From Psychrobacter immobilis (GTDB taxonomy: Bacteria; Pseudomonadota; Gammaproteobacteria; Pseudomonadales; Moraxellaceae): a stretch of 64,000 nt of DNA. The position numbers and the translations under genes are program-made. The first letter of the stretch is position 1; each line of letters begins with the position of its first letter. Shown here in pieces: positions 36,969 to 45,833 of this stretch. The stretch is taken from contig CAJHAA010000018.1 of assembly GCA_904846265.1 (NCBI GenBank), positions 1-64,000 on the forward strand, in the 5' to 3' direction. A model generated the notes under the pieces. The model was not told the origin of the DNA and searched no databases. It saw only the letters and a program-made list of their open reading frames with translations.

Positions 36969-38288
36969 CTAAATAATGTGGTCGATTTTTTTGAATTCAG
37001 GCAAATTATAAAAATAAATACCCATTATTATGCCGATAAAACCGATAAATGCAATGTAGAGCGCTGGTGAGAAACTCACATACAGAGTGGCATAACCCAG
37101 TCCAAAAGGCACAAGCACTCCAACAATACCGTAGGCGATATTATAACAAAAAGCCATTCCTGTTAGTCGTACATTGGTCGGAAATAACTGTACAAGGATG
37201 GCAGGTATCATCCCAACGATGCCAGCACAAAAGCCTAAAAGCGCATACATAATAAGGATGTAGTCACCGCTGGCTTGCAGATGGTAAAAAAAGGCAAACA
37301 TCTGAGCGATCAAAAGAATAGAGCCAACCGTCAGAATCTTACCAAAGTTTTGGTGATTGGATATTATCCCATAAAAAATACAACCAAGAACCATGAATAC
37401 AATACCCAGACTGTGTGAAAATCCAAATAAATCGCTGTCTAAGGTAAAACGTAATTCAATCAAATCGGGTAGCAGTAGCACGACAACAGTCGTGATGCTA
37501 GAAATAATAAGCGTGAGAACCATACCGATAAATAACGAGTGTTTGCAATGCTTAAAGAGTAAATTGAAGGGTTTGGCAACATAATCGCTCGGTTTTGAGT
37601 TTTTCATTTCCAGAAAAAAAGGTGACTCATCTATCCATCGCCACGCCAACAATGGTAATAAACTTAGAATGGCCGCGATGAAAAATGGCAAGCGCCAGCC
37701 GTAATTAGCCAATTGCTCAGTCGTCATAGAATTGGTTAACCAAAGAAAAAAGGCATTAGAAAACAGCACGCCTACATAAAAACTGGCGGTGACATAGCTA
37801 CAAGATACTGACGAATATTGGCGCGGCACATGCTCTGCCACAAAAACCCAAGCGAGTGGCACATAAAGACCAAATGCCATGCCTTGTATCAGCCTCAAGA
37901 CTATAAATAAGGTTGGTGCAATCAACCCCCATTGCCCATAGGTCGGTAAGCATGCCATCGCCAACAAGCTGACCGCCGTCACTAATATACTGATCAACAG
38001 TATCGGTTTTCGGCCTTTGATATCACCATAACGACCAAAGATGATACCGCCAAGTGGGCGTGCCAAATAGCCAATTGCAAATAGACCAAGCCCTTGCACC
38101 TTTGTAATAGCTGGGTCGATATTAGCAGGGAAAAAAGCGGTCGCCATGATATCTGCTAGATATAAATAAATCAAAAAATCAAAAAACGCGACTGCGCTGC
38201 TAAAGCAGATAAACAGTACGGTGTTTCTGTCTTTAGAGGACATCATTGCATATTGAGAACGAGAAGGCATAATAGGTCGCGCATCCAC
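36969..38288 (-). CDS. MFS transporter, metabolite:H+ symporter type
   Basis: About 439 residues with 12 membrane helices. The loop 2-3 motif is GRYGDIKGRKPILL (about 88), after ARPLGGIIFGR, typical of the MHS branch (ProP, ShiA and alpha-ketoglutarate permease type). It includes LIQGMAFGLYVPLAWVFVAEHVPRQ (helix 4-5). Probable role: proton-coupled uptake of a small organic solute such as a betaine or carboxylate. The substrate cannot be read from sequence. The start is unsure: ATGs at 38288, 38270 and 38246 are possible and none has a clear ribosome-binding site. Confidence 0.82.
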   Translation of the reverse strand: MDARPIMPSRSQYAMMSSKDRNTVLFICFSSAVAFFDFLIYLYLADIMATAFFPANIDPAITKVQGLGLFAIGYLARPLGGIIFGRYGDIKGRKPILLISILVTAVSLLAMACLPTYGQWGLIAPTLFIVLRLIQGMAFGLYVPLAWVFVAEHVPRQYSSVSCSYVTASFYVGVLFSNAFFLWLTNSMTTEQLANYGWRLPFFIAAILSLLPLLAWRWIDESPFFLEMKNSKPSDYVAKPFNLLFKHCKHSLFIGMVLTLIISSITTVVVLLLPDLIELRFTLDSDLFGFSHSLGIVFMVLGCIFYGIISNHQNFGKILTVGSILLIAQMFAFFYHLQASGDYILIMYALLGFCAGIVGMIPAILVQLFPTNVRLTGMAFCYNIAYGIVGVLVPFGLGYATLYVSFSPALYIAFIGFIGIIMGIYFYNLPEFKKIDHII

Positions 38289-38429
38289 ATATAATAGTAT
38301 TCGTTAAGCCGATTATTATCTGGATAACCGGCTATAATAAAAAACGACAAATCAATATGAAAAATAATGATTTGCCGAAAAAACAAAGACGTTTGAGCTA
38401 AAAGTTATTGAGCAATAAGCATCGGAGTT

Positions 38430-38510
38430 AAAAGCACTTAAATGAAAAGTGCTTAAATGAAAAGCACTCAAATGAAAAAGTGCTCAAACTAAAAAGTGCT
38501 CAAACTAAAA
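38430..38510. repeat. Five tandem repeats of a 15-16 base unit
   Basis: Units AAAGCACTTAAATGA, AAAGTGCTTAAATGA, AAAGCACTCAAATGAA, AAAGTGCTCAAACTAA and AAAGTGCTCAAACTAA follow each other in the 302-base gap between the MFS and phospholipase D genes. Alternating GCACT/GTGCT units could pair as hairpins in RNA. The rest of this gap shows nothing else. Confidence 0.8.
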
Positions 38511-38590
38511 AAATTGGGCAAAAGAATCACTCAATAGCGCTGTTATTATTCAAATATGACTAGGTTTTAGAGTGCTTTTGATGGTGGCAA

Positions 38591-40231
38591 CTATAGTAAC
38601 CAATCAATAGGTAGCCATGACATGATGGTCAGCCAGACATGATCGCTGATATCGACGCGTGGCTCTGAATCGTAAACCACTTTTTTATCGTCTTCCATAG
38701 TATGCCACTGTAGCTTACCATTATCTGATAGTTTGACTTCATAAGCTTGGTTTAGCAGGTCATCGCTCAGCGCACCATGCAATTGTTTTGCCAGCTCATC
38801 ATCATTGATGATCACACCCATCTCTGTATTGATATTGGCAGAGCGAGGGTCGACATTATAGGAGCCAATGAATACTTGATAGTCATCAACGGCAAACGTT
38901 TTTGCATGTAAACTGGTTGAGGATTGACTACGAGCTTTCCAAAGCTTGTTTTCGCGTTTTTCTTCAGAGGCGGTGGATTTTAGCTCGTAGATTTTGACAC
39001 CAGCGCGCAGCAAGTTAGGTCGCCATTGACTATAGCCAGAATGCACAGCAGTCACGTCGGTCGCATCAAATGAGTTGGTCAAAATCTTAATCTCGATACC
39101 AGCTTCAGCCAATTGCACTAAAGTATTGACACCATCTTTGGTGGGTACAAAGTAAGAGGAAATGATGGTTAGCTTTTTGGTTGGACTGCCTAATAAGGTA
39201 CGCAATTGATGCACCAAATTGGTATCCGCTGGTACTGTTTTGGTCAGCTTGCCCACATCATCACTCAAAAACTGCATGTCTGTCCAGCGAAAAGGCACGC
39301 GTTTATTGACCAAGTCACTGTCTATCGTTGACTCTTCTAGCGCTTCTTTATACACCGTCAAATGATTGTCGCTACCTTTTTCATCCTGACCGAGCTTGTC
39401 CAGTGCCGCTAGGAAATCAGGCGCTGTATTGTTGTCAGGCTTCACTAGCGTTTCGATGTCAAATGACAAAGGCGACGACCAATAGCTTGAAAAACTGTTG
39501 TCAATATCTGCGACGACTTTACCGATGAGTAAAACATCCAAATCCGCAAATTGACTATTTTGGTCATTGCTTAAATATTCATTGCCAATATTACGTCCCC
39601 CAATGATGGTAATCTGCTTATCAAAAGTCATGCTTTTATTATGCATGCGGCGATTGATACGTGGCAGACCTGTGACGTAGTTTAATGTTTGAAACTTACG
39701 GTGCATCAGCGGATTGATGATTCGTACCGCGATATTCGGATGACTGGAAAAACGTAATAAATGCTGATCGAAAGTGGCATCATTATTAAAATCATCTAAT
39801 AGTAAGCGTACAATGATGCCGCGTTCAGCCGCTTCCCACAGATCTTTCAGTAATAGCTGACCAGCTTGGTCATTATGCCAAATATAATACTGCGCATCGA
39901 TATTACGTGTGGACATGTCCGTTAATATACTGCGAGAAGCAAAAGCATTGGCACCAGTTACAATGGGGTGATAGCCGGATAAATCTGGGTGAATATCATT
40001 CTGCTCGCTAATCGATGCTACCAAATCAATATCATTGGTTGCTACTGTGTCACTTTGTCCAGTTTCTTGATTGTCTTCTTGTTGATATAAGTCATGTACT
40101 CGTGCTGATAATGCTTGGCTCTCAGGTAAGTGCGGCTGTTTTGGCAAAACCTGACATCCACTAAGACCTAAGGTTAGTCCGAGTGTTAGACTCAACGATA
40201 AGTTGCTTGGTTCTATACTGAACATCGACAT
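38591..40231 (-). CDS. Phospholipase D-family lipoprotein, cardiolipin synthase-like (ClsC type)
   Basis: A 546-residue protein. The N-terminus has a hydrophobic stretch ending in a lipobox (LGLSGC, Cys about 26), so it is a probable lipoprotein. Two HKD motifs are seen: HNKSMTFD followed by GGRNIGNEY (about 196), and HAKTFAVDDYQVFIGSYNVDPRS (about 439). The second matches E. coli ClsC/YmdC, which makes cardiolipin from two phospholipids. ClsC needs YmdB, which is not nearby. Substrate not proven. An uncharacterised gap with a short MITE relic lies upstream. Confidence 0.88.
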   Translation of the reverse strand: MSMFSIEPSNLSLSLTLGLTLGLSGCQVLPKQPHLPESQALSARVHDLYQQEDNQETGQSDTVATNDIDLVASISEQNDIHPDLSGYHPIVTGANAFASRSILTDMSTRNIDAQYYIWHNDQAGQLLLKDLWEAAERGIIVRLLLDDFNNDATFDQHLLRFSSHPNIAVRIINPLMHRKFQTLNYVTGLPRINRRMHNKSMTFDKQITIIGGRNIGNEYLSNDQNSQFADLDVLLIGKVVADIDNSFSSYWSSPLSFDIETLVKPDNNTAPDFLAALDKLGQDEKGSDNHLTVYKEALEESTIDSDLVNKRVPFRWTDMQFLSDDVGKLTKTVPADTNLVHQLRTLLGSPTKKLTIISSYFVPTKDGVNTLVQLAEAGIEIKILTNSFDATDVTAVHSGYSQWRPNLLRAGVKIYELKSTASEEKRENKLWKARSQSSTSLHAKTFAVDDYQVFIGSYNVDPRSANINTEMGVIINDDELAKQLHGALSDDLLNQAYEVKLSDNGKLQWHTMEDDKKVVYDSEPRVDISDHVWLTIMSWLPIDWLL

Positions 40232-40710
40232 AAATGAATTACCTTAGTGAGCCTTACATAAAGAAGTATTTGTTAGAAAGTAAGCGTGAGGGCATGTCCT
40301 CATTTTTAGTCCATTAAAAAGACTATCAATTGAATGAAGGACATGCGCTAGTGCATCGTTTATTTTACCGATGATAGCACTGATTACGAAGCGTATAACA
40401 ATATCGCCCAAGGCAAAAATTAAATCGCCGCTAAGCTTATCAGCTGTCGTCATCTATGCCTATTATAAATACGTTATTTTTGTTAGATTCAGCGACTTAT
40501 TCAGTCATTATTTACTTATCGTCTCTCTTTTATCTGTTGTTGAGAAAGAGATAGATGTGTATTCAAAAATAATATTTAGCCATCGCTTGAAACCAGCTGT
40601 GTGGAATAAGTTGACATGATATGATAACGCTGATGCGTTCGGTCAATAATCAGAAGAATAAGCAGTCATTTTATATCAATCAAAATACCAATCAAAGCAA
40701 CGGAATATTT
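40232..40710. other. Intergenic region between the PLD gene and metZ
   Basis: A divergent gap of 479 bases. It holds the short MITE relic F (40288-40351). A 69-codon minus-strand frame (40244-40453) runs through the relic and is not convincing. The metZ promoter was not located. Confidence 0.4.
40288..40351. repeat. Internally deleted MITE-like repeat F (64 bp)
   Basis: Only the two ends remain: GAGGGCATGTCCTCATTTTTA and TCAATTGAATGAAGGACATGCGCTAG, matching the ends of copies C and D. They form a near-perfect hairpin. Confidence 0.8.
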
Positions 40711-42000
40711 ATGAGTCAGTCGCAAGCCCATGATGATAAAAATGTAGATAAATTAGATCCAAACTGGCGCAGTGACGCGCTCAACTTAGCTCTCGATTAT
40801 GGTATGCAAACCATTGCTGTACGGGCAGGGCAACATCGTACCGATGAGGGTGAGCATTCAGAGGCTATCTTTACTACCAGCTCGTACGTTTATACCTCAG
40901 CGGCAGATGCCGCGGCACATTTTAATGGAGACAAGACGGGCAACGTGTACTCACGCCATACCAATCCAAGTGTACGTACCTTTGAGCGTCGTTTGGCAGC
41001 GCTTGAAAACGGTGAGCGCGCAGTGGCGACAGCCTCTGGCATGGGCGCGATTTTGACCATGTGCTTGGCATATCTGAAAGCGGGCGATCATTTGCTTGCT
41101 GCCAATCAATTATTTGGCTCATCGATTGGTCTATTTAATAATTATATGGCAAAGTTCGGTGTGGAAGTCAGCTACGTTGATTGCTTCGATAATGAGGCGT
41201 GGGCAAACGCCGTTCAACCAAATACTAAAGTGATCTATTGCGAAAGCCCAAGTAATCCATTGGCACAGATTTGTGATATTGGCTTTTTAAGCCAGCTGTG
41301 TAAAGCCAATGATATCTTATTGGTCGTTGATAATTGCTTTGCCACTCCAGCTTTGCAGCGTCCACTTGATTTGGGTGCCGATGTGGTGATTCATTCTGCC
41401 ACTAAATATTTAGACGGTCAGGGGCGAGTACTTGGCGGCGCACTAGTTGGCAGTGATAAGCTCATGCAAGAGGCTTTTACTGTGGTACGTTCAGGCGGTA
41501 TCAGTATGAGTCCATTTAACGCATGGGTATTTACCAAAGGGTTAGAGACGCTGAAACTGCGTATGCAAGCGCATTGTCAAAATGCTAATCAAGTGGCAGA
41601 GTTTTTGGTCAATCATCCCAATGTTAGTGCCGTACATTTCTCAGGTTTGAGTGATCATCCTGCTCATGAGCTTGCGACGCGTCAACATCATATGACAGGT
41701 GGCTATGGTGCTATCATGGGTTTTGAGGTAAAGGCTTCCGATAGCACTGATTCAAATAGTCGTGATTCGAAATCTGCGGCTTGGCATGTCATTGATTCCA
41801 CTCAAATGGTTTCTATCACCAATAATTTAGGTGATGCTAAAACCACCATTACCCATCCTGCGACCACCACTCATTTTCGCTTGAGTGCAAAAGAGCGCGC
41901 AGAAGCGGGCGTCAAAGATGGTCTTATTCGTTTGTCAGTAGGCTTAGAAGATATAGAAGATATCATCAAAGATTTGGCGCGTGGTTTAGACAGTTTGTAA
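40711..42000 (+). CDS. metZ: O-succinylhomoserine sulfhydrylase MetZ
   Basis: A 429-residue PLP enzyme of the Cys/Met metabolism family that makes homocysteine from O-succinylhomoserine and sulfide in methionine synthesis. The start at 40711 (MSQSQAHDD) is preferred to the frame's 30-residue extension because CGGA lies upstream. The PLP lysine is K232 in SATKYLDGQG. YSRHTNPSVRTFERRLAALE and TTHFRLSAKERAEAG are typical. MetB or a homologue cannot be excluded, but the sequence reads best as MetZ. MITE copy D follows the gene. Confidence 0.9.
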   Translation: MSQSQAHDDKNVDKLDPNWRSDALNLALDYGMQTIAVRAGQHRTDEGEHSEAIFTTSSYVYTSAADAAAHFNGDKTGNVYSRHTNPSVRTFERRLAALENGERAVATASGMGAILTMCLAYLKAGDHLLAANQLFGSSIGLFNNYMAKFGVEVSYVDCFDNEAWANAVQPNTKVIYCESPSNPLAQICDIGFLSQLCKANDILLVVDNCFATPALQRPLDLGADVVIHSATKYLDGQGRVLGGALVGSDKLMQEAFTVVRSGGISMSPFNAWVFTKGLETLKLRMQAHCQNANQVAEFLVNHPNVSAVHFSGLSDHPAHELATRQHHMTGGYGAIMGFEVKASDSTDSNSRDSKSAAWHVIDSTQMVSITNNLGDAKTTITHPATTTHFRLSAKERAEAGVKDGLIRLSVGLEDIEDIIKDLARGLDSL

Positions 42001-42033
42001 AGATAACGGTATAATCGCTGTTAGCACTTTATA

Positions 42034-42207
42034 TTAGGGCGTGTCCTTATTTCAAAAATGGTGATAAAAATGAGATAAATTGCAGTCAAACGAGGAAAAT
42101 AGCTGGTTAATATCGGGATATTAACCAGCTATTTAACGATGTTTGGCAAGATTTAGCCATTTTTAGCCCGTTTAGATATGATCAATTGAATTGAGGACAC
42201 GCCCTAG
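42034..42207. repeat. MITE-like repeat, copy D (174 bp)
   Basis: Ends TTAGGGCGTGTCCTTATTT and GAGGACACGCCCTAG. The middle holds a perfect palindrome (42098-42133: 16-bp arms AATAGCTGGTTAATAT and ATATTAACCAGCTATT, 4-base loop). Same orientation as copy C. It ends 43 bases before ybaB. Confidence 0.93.
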
Positions 42208-42250
42208 TAAAATATCAATCATTTATGATTAAAAAACAAAAGAGGCAACT

Positions 42251-42580
42251 ATGAATATTCAAGCATTAATGCAACAAGCACAAACGATGCAAAAGAAAGT
42301 CGAAGCAAACGTTGAAAATGCTAAAAAAGAGCTTGCGAATAAAGAAGTACAAGCTGAAGCGGGCAGTGGTCTGGTAAAAGTCACCATGACGGGTCGCCAT
42401 GTGGTTAAGCGTTTAACCATCGATCCAAGCTTGCTTGAAGATGAGCCAGATATGATCGAAGATCTTATCGCTGCTGCTATCAATGACGCCGTTCGTCAAG
42501 CAGATGCGCTATACGAAGAAACCATGGCTGGCGCGACCTCAGGCATGGGTCTACCACCAGGTATGCAAGGTATGTTCTAA
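42251..42580 (+). CDS. ybaB: YbaB/EbfC nucleoid-associated protein
   Basis: A 109-residue dimeric DNA-binding protein. [18 protein letters not shown] opens the family fold, followed by [25 protein letters not shown] and a C-terminal helix with a Met/Gly-rich tail. AAAAGAGGCAACT precedes the ATG. As in many bacteria it lies directly before recR. A terminator-like hairpin sits between them. Confidence 0.95.
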   Translation: MNIQALMQQAQTMQKKVEANVENAKKELANKEVQAEAGSGLVKVTMTGRHVVKRLTIDPSLLEDEPDMIEDLIAAAINDAVRQADALYEETMAGATSGMGLPPGMQGMF

Positions 42581-42617
42581 GTCGTTATTTTTTAAGCCAA
42601 ACACGACATATTAAAGA

Positions 42618-42657
42618 CAAAATGGGGTTGTTATCGACACGATACGACCCCATTTTC
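42618..42657 (+). terminator. Hairpin between ybaB and recR
   Basis: AAAATGGGGT and ACCCCATTTT flank a loop of about 19 bases. The tail TTTTCATA is short. It may attenuate rather than stop transcription into recR. Confidence 0.6.
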
Positions 42658-42699
42658 ATAGCTACGGTTTATAAATTAAGTTAAATAAAGGAAGATGCT

Positions 42700-43293
42700 T
42701 TGCTGACAGCCAAATTTGATCAGCTGGTTAAACAGCTGCGTATTTTGCCGGGTGTGGGTCAAAAAAGTGCCCAACGTATGGCGCTGCATTTGCTTACCAA
42801 AAAACGCCCACAAGGCATGGCACTTGCCCAAGCGCTTGATGAGGCGATGCGCGATATCGTCGAATGCCAACGCTGCCACAGCTTCAGTGATGATCAAATC
42901 TGTCCGCTGTGCCAAGATCCGCGCCGTGATGATGCATTGCTATGTGTGGTTGAGACCGCAGCAGACGTGATGGCTATTGAACAAACCGCAGGCTACCGTG
43001 GCCGCTATTTTGTGTTAGGTGGTCATTTATCTCCGATTGATGGCATTAGCGCTGATGATTTGAATATTGAGCAACTGGTCTGGCGGGTCAAGCAAGAGCC
43101 TGTTGAAGAGTTGATATTGGCGACTGGTACGACTGTCGAAGGGCAGACCACCGCGCACTTTATCAGTGCAGCGGTTAGTCGTCATGTTAATAAGGTCACA
43201 CGTTTGGCACAAGGTGTGCCAATGGGCGGCGAGCTTGAATATCTTGATAGCATGACCCTTGGACAAGCGATACAAAATCGTTCATTTTTATAG
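42700..43293 (+). CDS. recR: Recombination mediator RecR
   Basis: A 197-residue protein for recombinational repair of gapped DNA with RecFO. TTG start at 42700 with AAAGGAAG 5 bases before. No better ATG in frame. HhH region [17 protein letters not shown] (about 17-33), zinc finger C-x2-C and C-x2-C (CQRC, CPLC, about 56-72), then Toprim [14 protein letters not shown] and [10 protein letters not shown]. Length is normal. Confidence 0.96.
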   Translation: MLTAKFDQLVKQLRILPGVGQKSAQRMALHLLTKKRPQGMALAQALDEAMRDIVECQRCHSFSDDQICPLCQDPRRDDALLCVVETAADVMAIEQTAGYRGRYFVLGGHLSPIDGISADDLNIEQLVWRVKQEPVEELILATGTTVEGQTTAHFISAAVSRHVNKVTRLAQGVPMGGELEYLDSMTLGQAIQNRSFL

Positions 43294-43375
43294 CACACTG
43301 ACATTTTTTCTATAACTTCTTTATAAAAACCAAGTCTTGTCCATTTTATTTCATGAAATTGTTATAATTGATTCA

Positions 43376-43551
43376 CTAGGGCGTGTCCTCAATTCAATCG
43401 ATAGTTATCTAAATGGGTTAAAAATGGCTAAATCTTGCCAAACGGCGTCAAATAGCTGACTAATATCTCGATATTATCTGCGCTATTTTCCTTGTTTAAC
43501 TGCAATTTATCTCATTTTTATCACCATTTTTAAAATGAGGACACGCCCTAG
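43376..43551. repeat. MITE-like repeat, copy E (176 bp)
   Basis: Ends CTAGGGCGTGTCCTCAATT and AAATGAGGACACGCCCTAG. Inverted relative to copies C and D. It lies between recR and rnd, ending 72 bases before the rnd start. Confidence 0.93.
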
Positions 43552-43623
43552 TATTTTATTATTTACTTTTATTGAGACGCCCTTTAGCGTTTTATTTTCT
43601 CCTATTTATGCAGGTATCTGCCC

Positions 43624-44958
43624 GTGTCCAACCATGCTCCAACAGCTTCAACTGCTGCCATCCAATCAAACCTTGCAGACAACATTAAGATTGCTGCTTC
43701 TGATGATTTATTAGCACCATCAATCAATTCTAAAATAGAGTCAGCAGATCTGCCTTCAGAGCCAGATATTGATGCACTGCTAGATAGTGCCGACGAAGCT
43801 GCTGTCACGTGGGTGCGTGAGCAAAATGGTTTGGCTGAAGTTATCGATGCATTGGCAACTTGTGGTCGGGTGGCGTTAGATACTGAGTTTATCAAACGTG
43901 ATACTTACTATCCGCGCTTGGCATTGGTGCAGCTGAATACTGGCAATCATATTTATTTATTAGATGCCCCTCAGTTGCAACTGACCGAATTGTGGCAAGC
44001 GCTGATGAAAGTGGATGTAGCGATTTGGCATGCCTGTGGTGAGGATTTAGGAATTTTTTATCTACTCTCTGGTTGTCCGCCGTTGACCAATATATTTGAT
44101 ACGCAAATTGCGTTGTCTTACTTAACCGGTCAGTTGCAAATGGGCTATCAGCAAGCGCTTGATGACCAGCTAGACATGCACATTGATAAAGAACAAAGCC
44201 AGTCGGACTGGCTGCAACGTCCATTATCAGATGAGCAAGAGCAATATGCGATTGATGACGTACGCTTTTTGCCAGCACTCTATTTAAGTCTTGAATATGC
44301 GTTAAAAAAGCAAGGTTTATACGATTATGTATGGGCAGATTGCCAGCTTTATGCCAGTGATTTGTATGATGCTCAGCATGTTGAAGACAGCGCAATGTAC
44401 CTAACAATGGCAGATTATCGTTATACTTCACAGCAGATGGCGATACTGCAAGCGGTTGCAACATGGCGCGAGGAGCTGGCGCGTTCGACCAATCAGCCGC
44501 GTACGTTTGTGATTAAAAAACAAGCAGTACGTGAGATCATCACTGAAAAACCAAGCAATATGCGAGAGCTTGCGCACAAAACCACGATGCATCGCAGTAT
44601 GTTGCGCTTATACGGCGAAGAGCTGCTAAAAGTGATAAATCAAGCAAAAAACCTGCACCCTGCTGAATATCCTGATTGCCTATTACCGCCGTATCGCTCA
44701 AAAAATAAAGTACTGTCAAAAGCAGTGCAGCAAGCGATCGATGATCATGCACGAGCTATCGGCGTACCTGACAATGTATTGATGCGTAAAAAGTGGCTTG
44801 GGCAATTATATGAAGTGATTGCTTTTGATAAGGAATTAAGCGAGCTGCCAGAAGGTTTAAAAGGCTGGCGGAGTGACTGGGTCATGCATACCTTGATTCC
44901 AGTCATCAAAAAACATAAAACTGAGTTGCAGCAGGGTATGGGTATCAATGTTCGATAA
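43624..44958 (+). CDS. rnd: Ribonuclease D
   Basis: A 444-residue 3'-5' exoribonuclease for tRNA 3' processing. GTG start (MSNHAPTASTAA). DEDDy nuclease domain: VALDTEFIKRDTYYPRLALVQL (D and E near 86-88), WHACGEDLGIFY, DTQIALSYL, and the final YAIDDVRFLPALY. The HRDC domain follows (about 275-355). An N-terminal extension of about 60 acidic/Ser residues is longer than in E. coli (375 residues). The ribosome-binding site is weak. MITE copy E is upstream. Confidence 0.93.
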   Translation: MSNHAPTASTAAIQSNLADNIKIAASDDLLAPSINSKIESADLPSEPDIDALLDSADEAAVTWVREQNGLAEVIDALATCGRVALDTEFIKRDTYYPRLALVQLNTGNHIYLLDAPQLQLTELWQALMKVDVAIWHACGEDLGIFYLLSGCPPLTNIFDTQIALSYLTGQLQMGYQQALDDQLDMHIDKEQSQSDWLQRPLSDEQEQYAIDDVRFLPALYLSLEYALKKQGLYDYVWADCQLYASDLYDAQHVEDSAMYLTMADYRYTSQQMAILQAVATWREELARSTNQPRTFVIKKQAVREIITEKPSNMRELAHKTTMHRSMLRLYGEELLKVINQAKNLHPAEYPDCLLPPYRSKNKVLSKAVQQAIDDHARAIGVPDNVLMRKKWLGQLYEVIAFDKELSELPEGLKGWRSDWVMHTLIPVIKKHKTELQQGMGINVR

Positions 44959-44997
44959 GCCATAAGATTCTATCATTGATAAAAGATGATACTTTTC

Positions 44998-45687
44998 TCA
45001 ATACGTAAGCTTATTATGCTCGAATTGTCCATGTTGTAAAAAATACTTGGTTTGCGCAGCTACTGTTTTATCGACCAGCATCCCAGTATGCGACACTGGC
45101 AATACGATATGATCTGTAGCAGCCTCTATTTTGGTTTCTTCTATATATACTGTGCCATCGTGTAGTAGATGTTCTACTGATGGCATATTATTTGTCTTAC
45201 GCAATCTTCGATTATGATACTGTAAAAACAGCTGACCCAAACCGTAGGGGCGATTACCCGCAATCACCCCAAGGGTAATATGCTCCGGCAAAGGTGCTAC
45301 GCTGCCATCTAACGCATCGATGTATGAGCGACCCACTACAGCTGGGGTCAAGCGCCAAATATAATCTGCACACACACTGCCTACATGCGGTGTCCCAAGT
45401 GTCACGCAGCGTCCTATCTGCCACTGCGGATAAGCAGTGACAAAATCACGAATAATTAAACCGCCCAAACTATGACCGACCAAATCGATCGGTTGGTCTG
45501 GCTGATGATGCTTTTCTAGCCAGCTGTTGAGACGTGCGCTATGGGTTTTAATACCATCACGCATACTACGATAACCGAGTTGATGAGTATCAAATCCTGT
45601 TGCTTGCAAGCGTTTGGCGAGCGGTCGCATGATCCAAGCGGTTTGGTGCAGACCATGGATGAGAATGACGCGATTGTTTTTCTGCAT
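44998..45687 (-). CDS. Alpha/beta hydrolase (lipase-like)
   Basis: About 229 residues. The start at 45687 (MQKNNRVILIHGL) fits the family. A 15-residue extension to 45732 has no ribosome-binding site. The oxyanion HGLHQTAW motif is near residue 9 and the nucleophile in LVGHSLGGLIIRDF near 75. The catalytic His is in DHIVLPVSHTGMLV near 205. It resembles intracellular triacylglycerol lipase/esterase family members. Substrate unknown. Confidence 0.82.
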   Translation of the reverse strand: MQKNNRVILIHGLHQTAWIMRPLAKRLQATGFDTHQLGYRSMRDGIKTHSARLNSWLEKHHQPDQPIDLVGHSLGGLIIRDFVTAYPQWQIGRCVTLGTPHVGSVCADYIWRLTPAVVGRSYIDALDGSVAPLPEHITLGVIAGNRPYGLGQLFLQYHNRRLRKTNNMPSVEHLLHDGTVYIEETKIEAATDHIVLPVSHTGMLVDKTVAAQTKYFLQHGQFEHNKLTY

Positions 45688-45761
45688 AGTTAATTCTAAC
45701 CAAGTAAATAATGTGAATAGATTGATAGCCATTTTATTATAGCGTTAAATATTAGCCGCAA

Positions 45762-45805
45762 AATAAAAACCTCCAAATCAGCTGCTGACTTGGAGGTTTA
45801 TTTTT
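45762..45805 (-). terminator. Terminator of the gcv operon
   Basis: AAACCTCCAAATCA pairs with TGACTTGGAGGTTT (one mismatch), loop of 5. On the minus strand TTTTTATTTT follows, about 35 bases after the gcvP stop. Confidence 0.9.
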
Positions 45806-45833
45806 ATATCAACTGTTCATACTTATTTGAAAA

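Noticed and set aside
40244-40453. 69-codon minus-strand frame between the PLD gene and metZ
   Set aside because: It runs through the repeat relic F and has no family pattern; at most a broken small gene.
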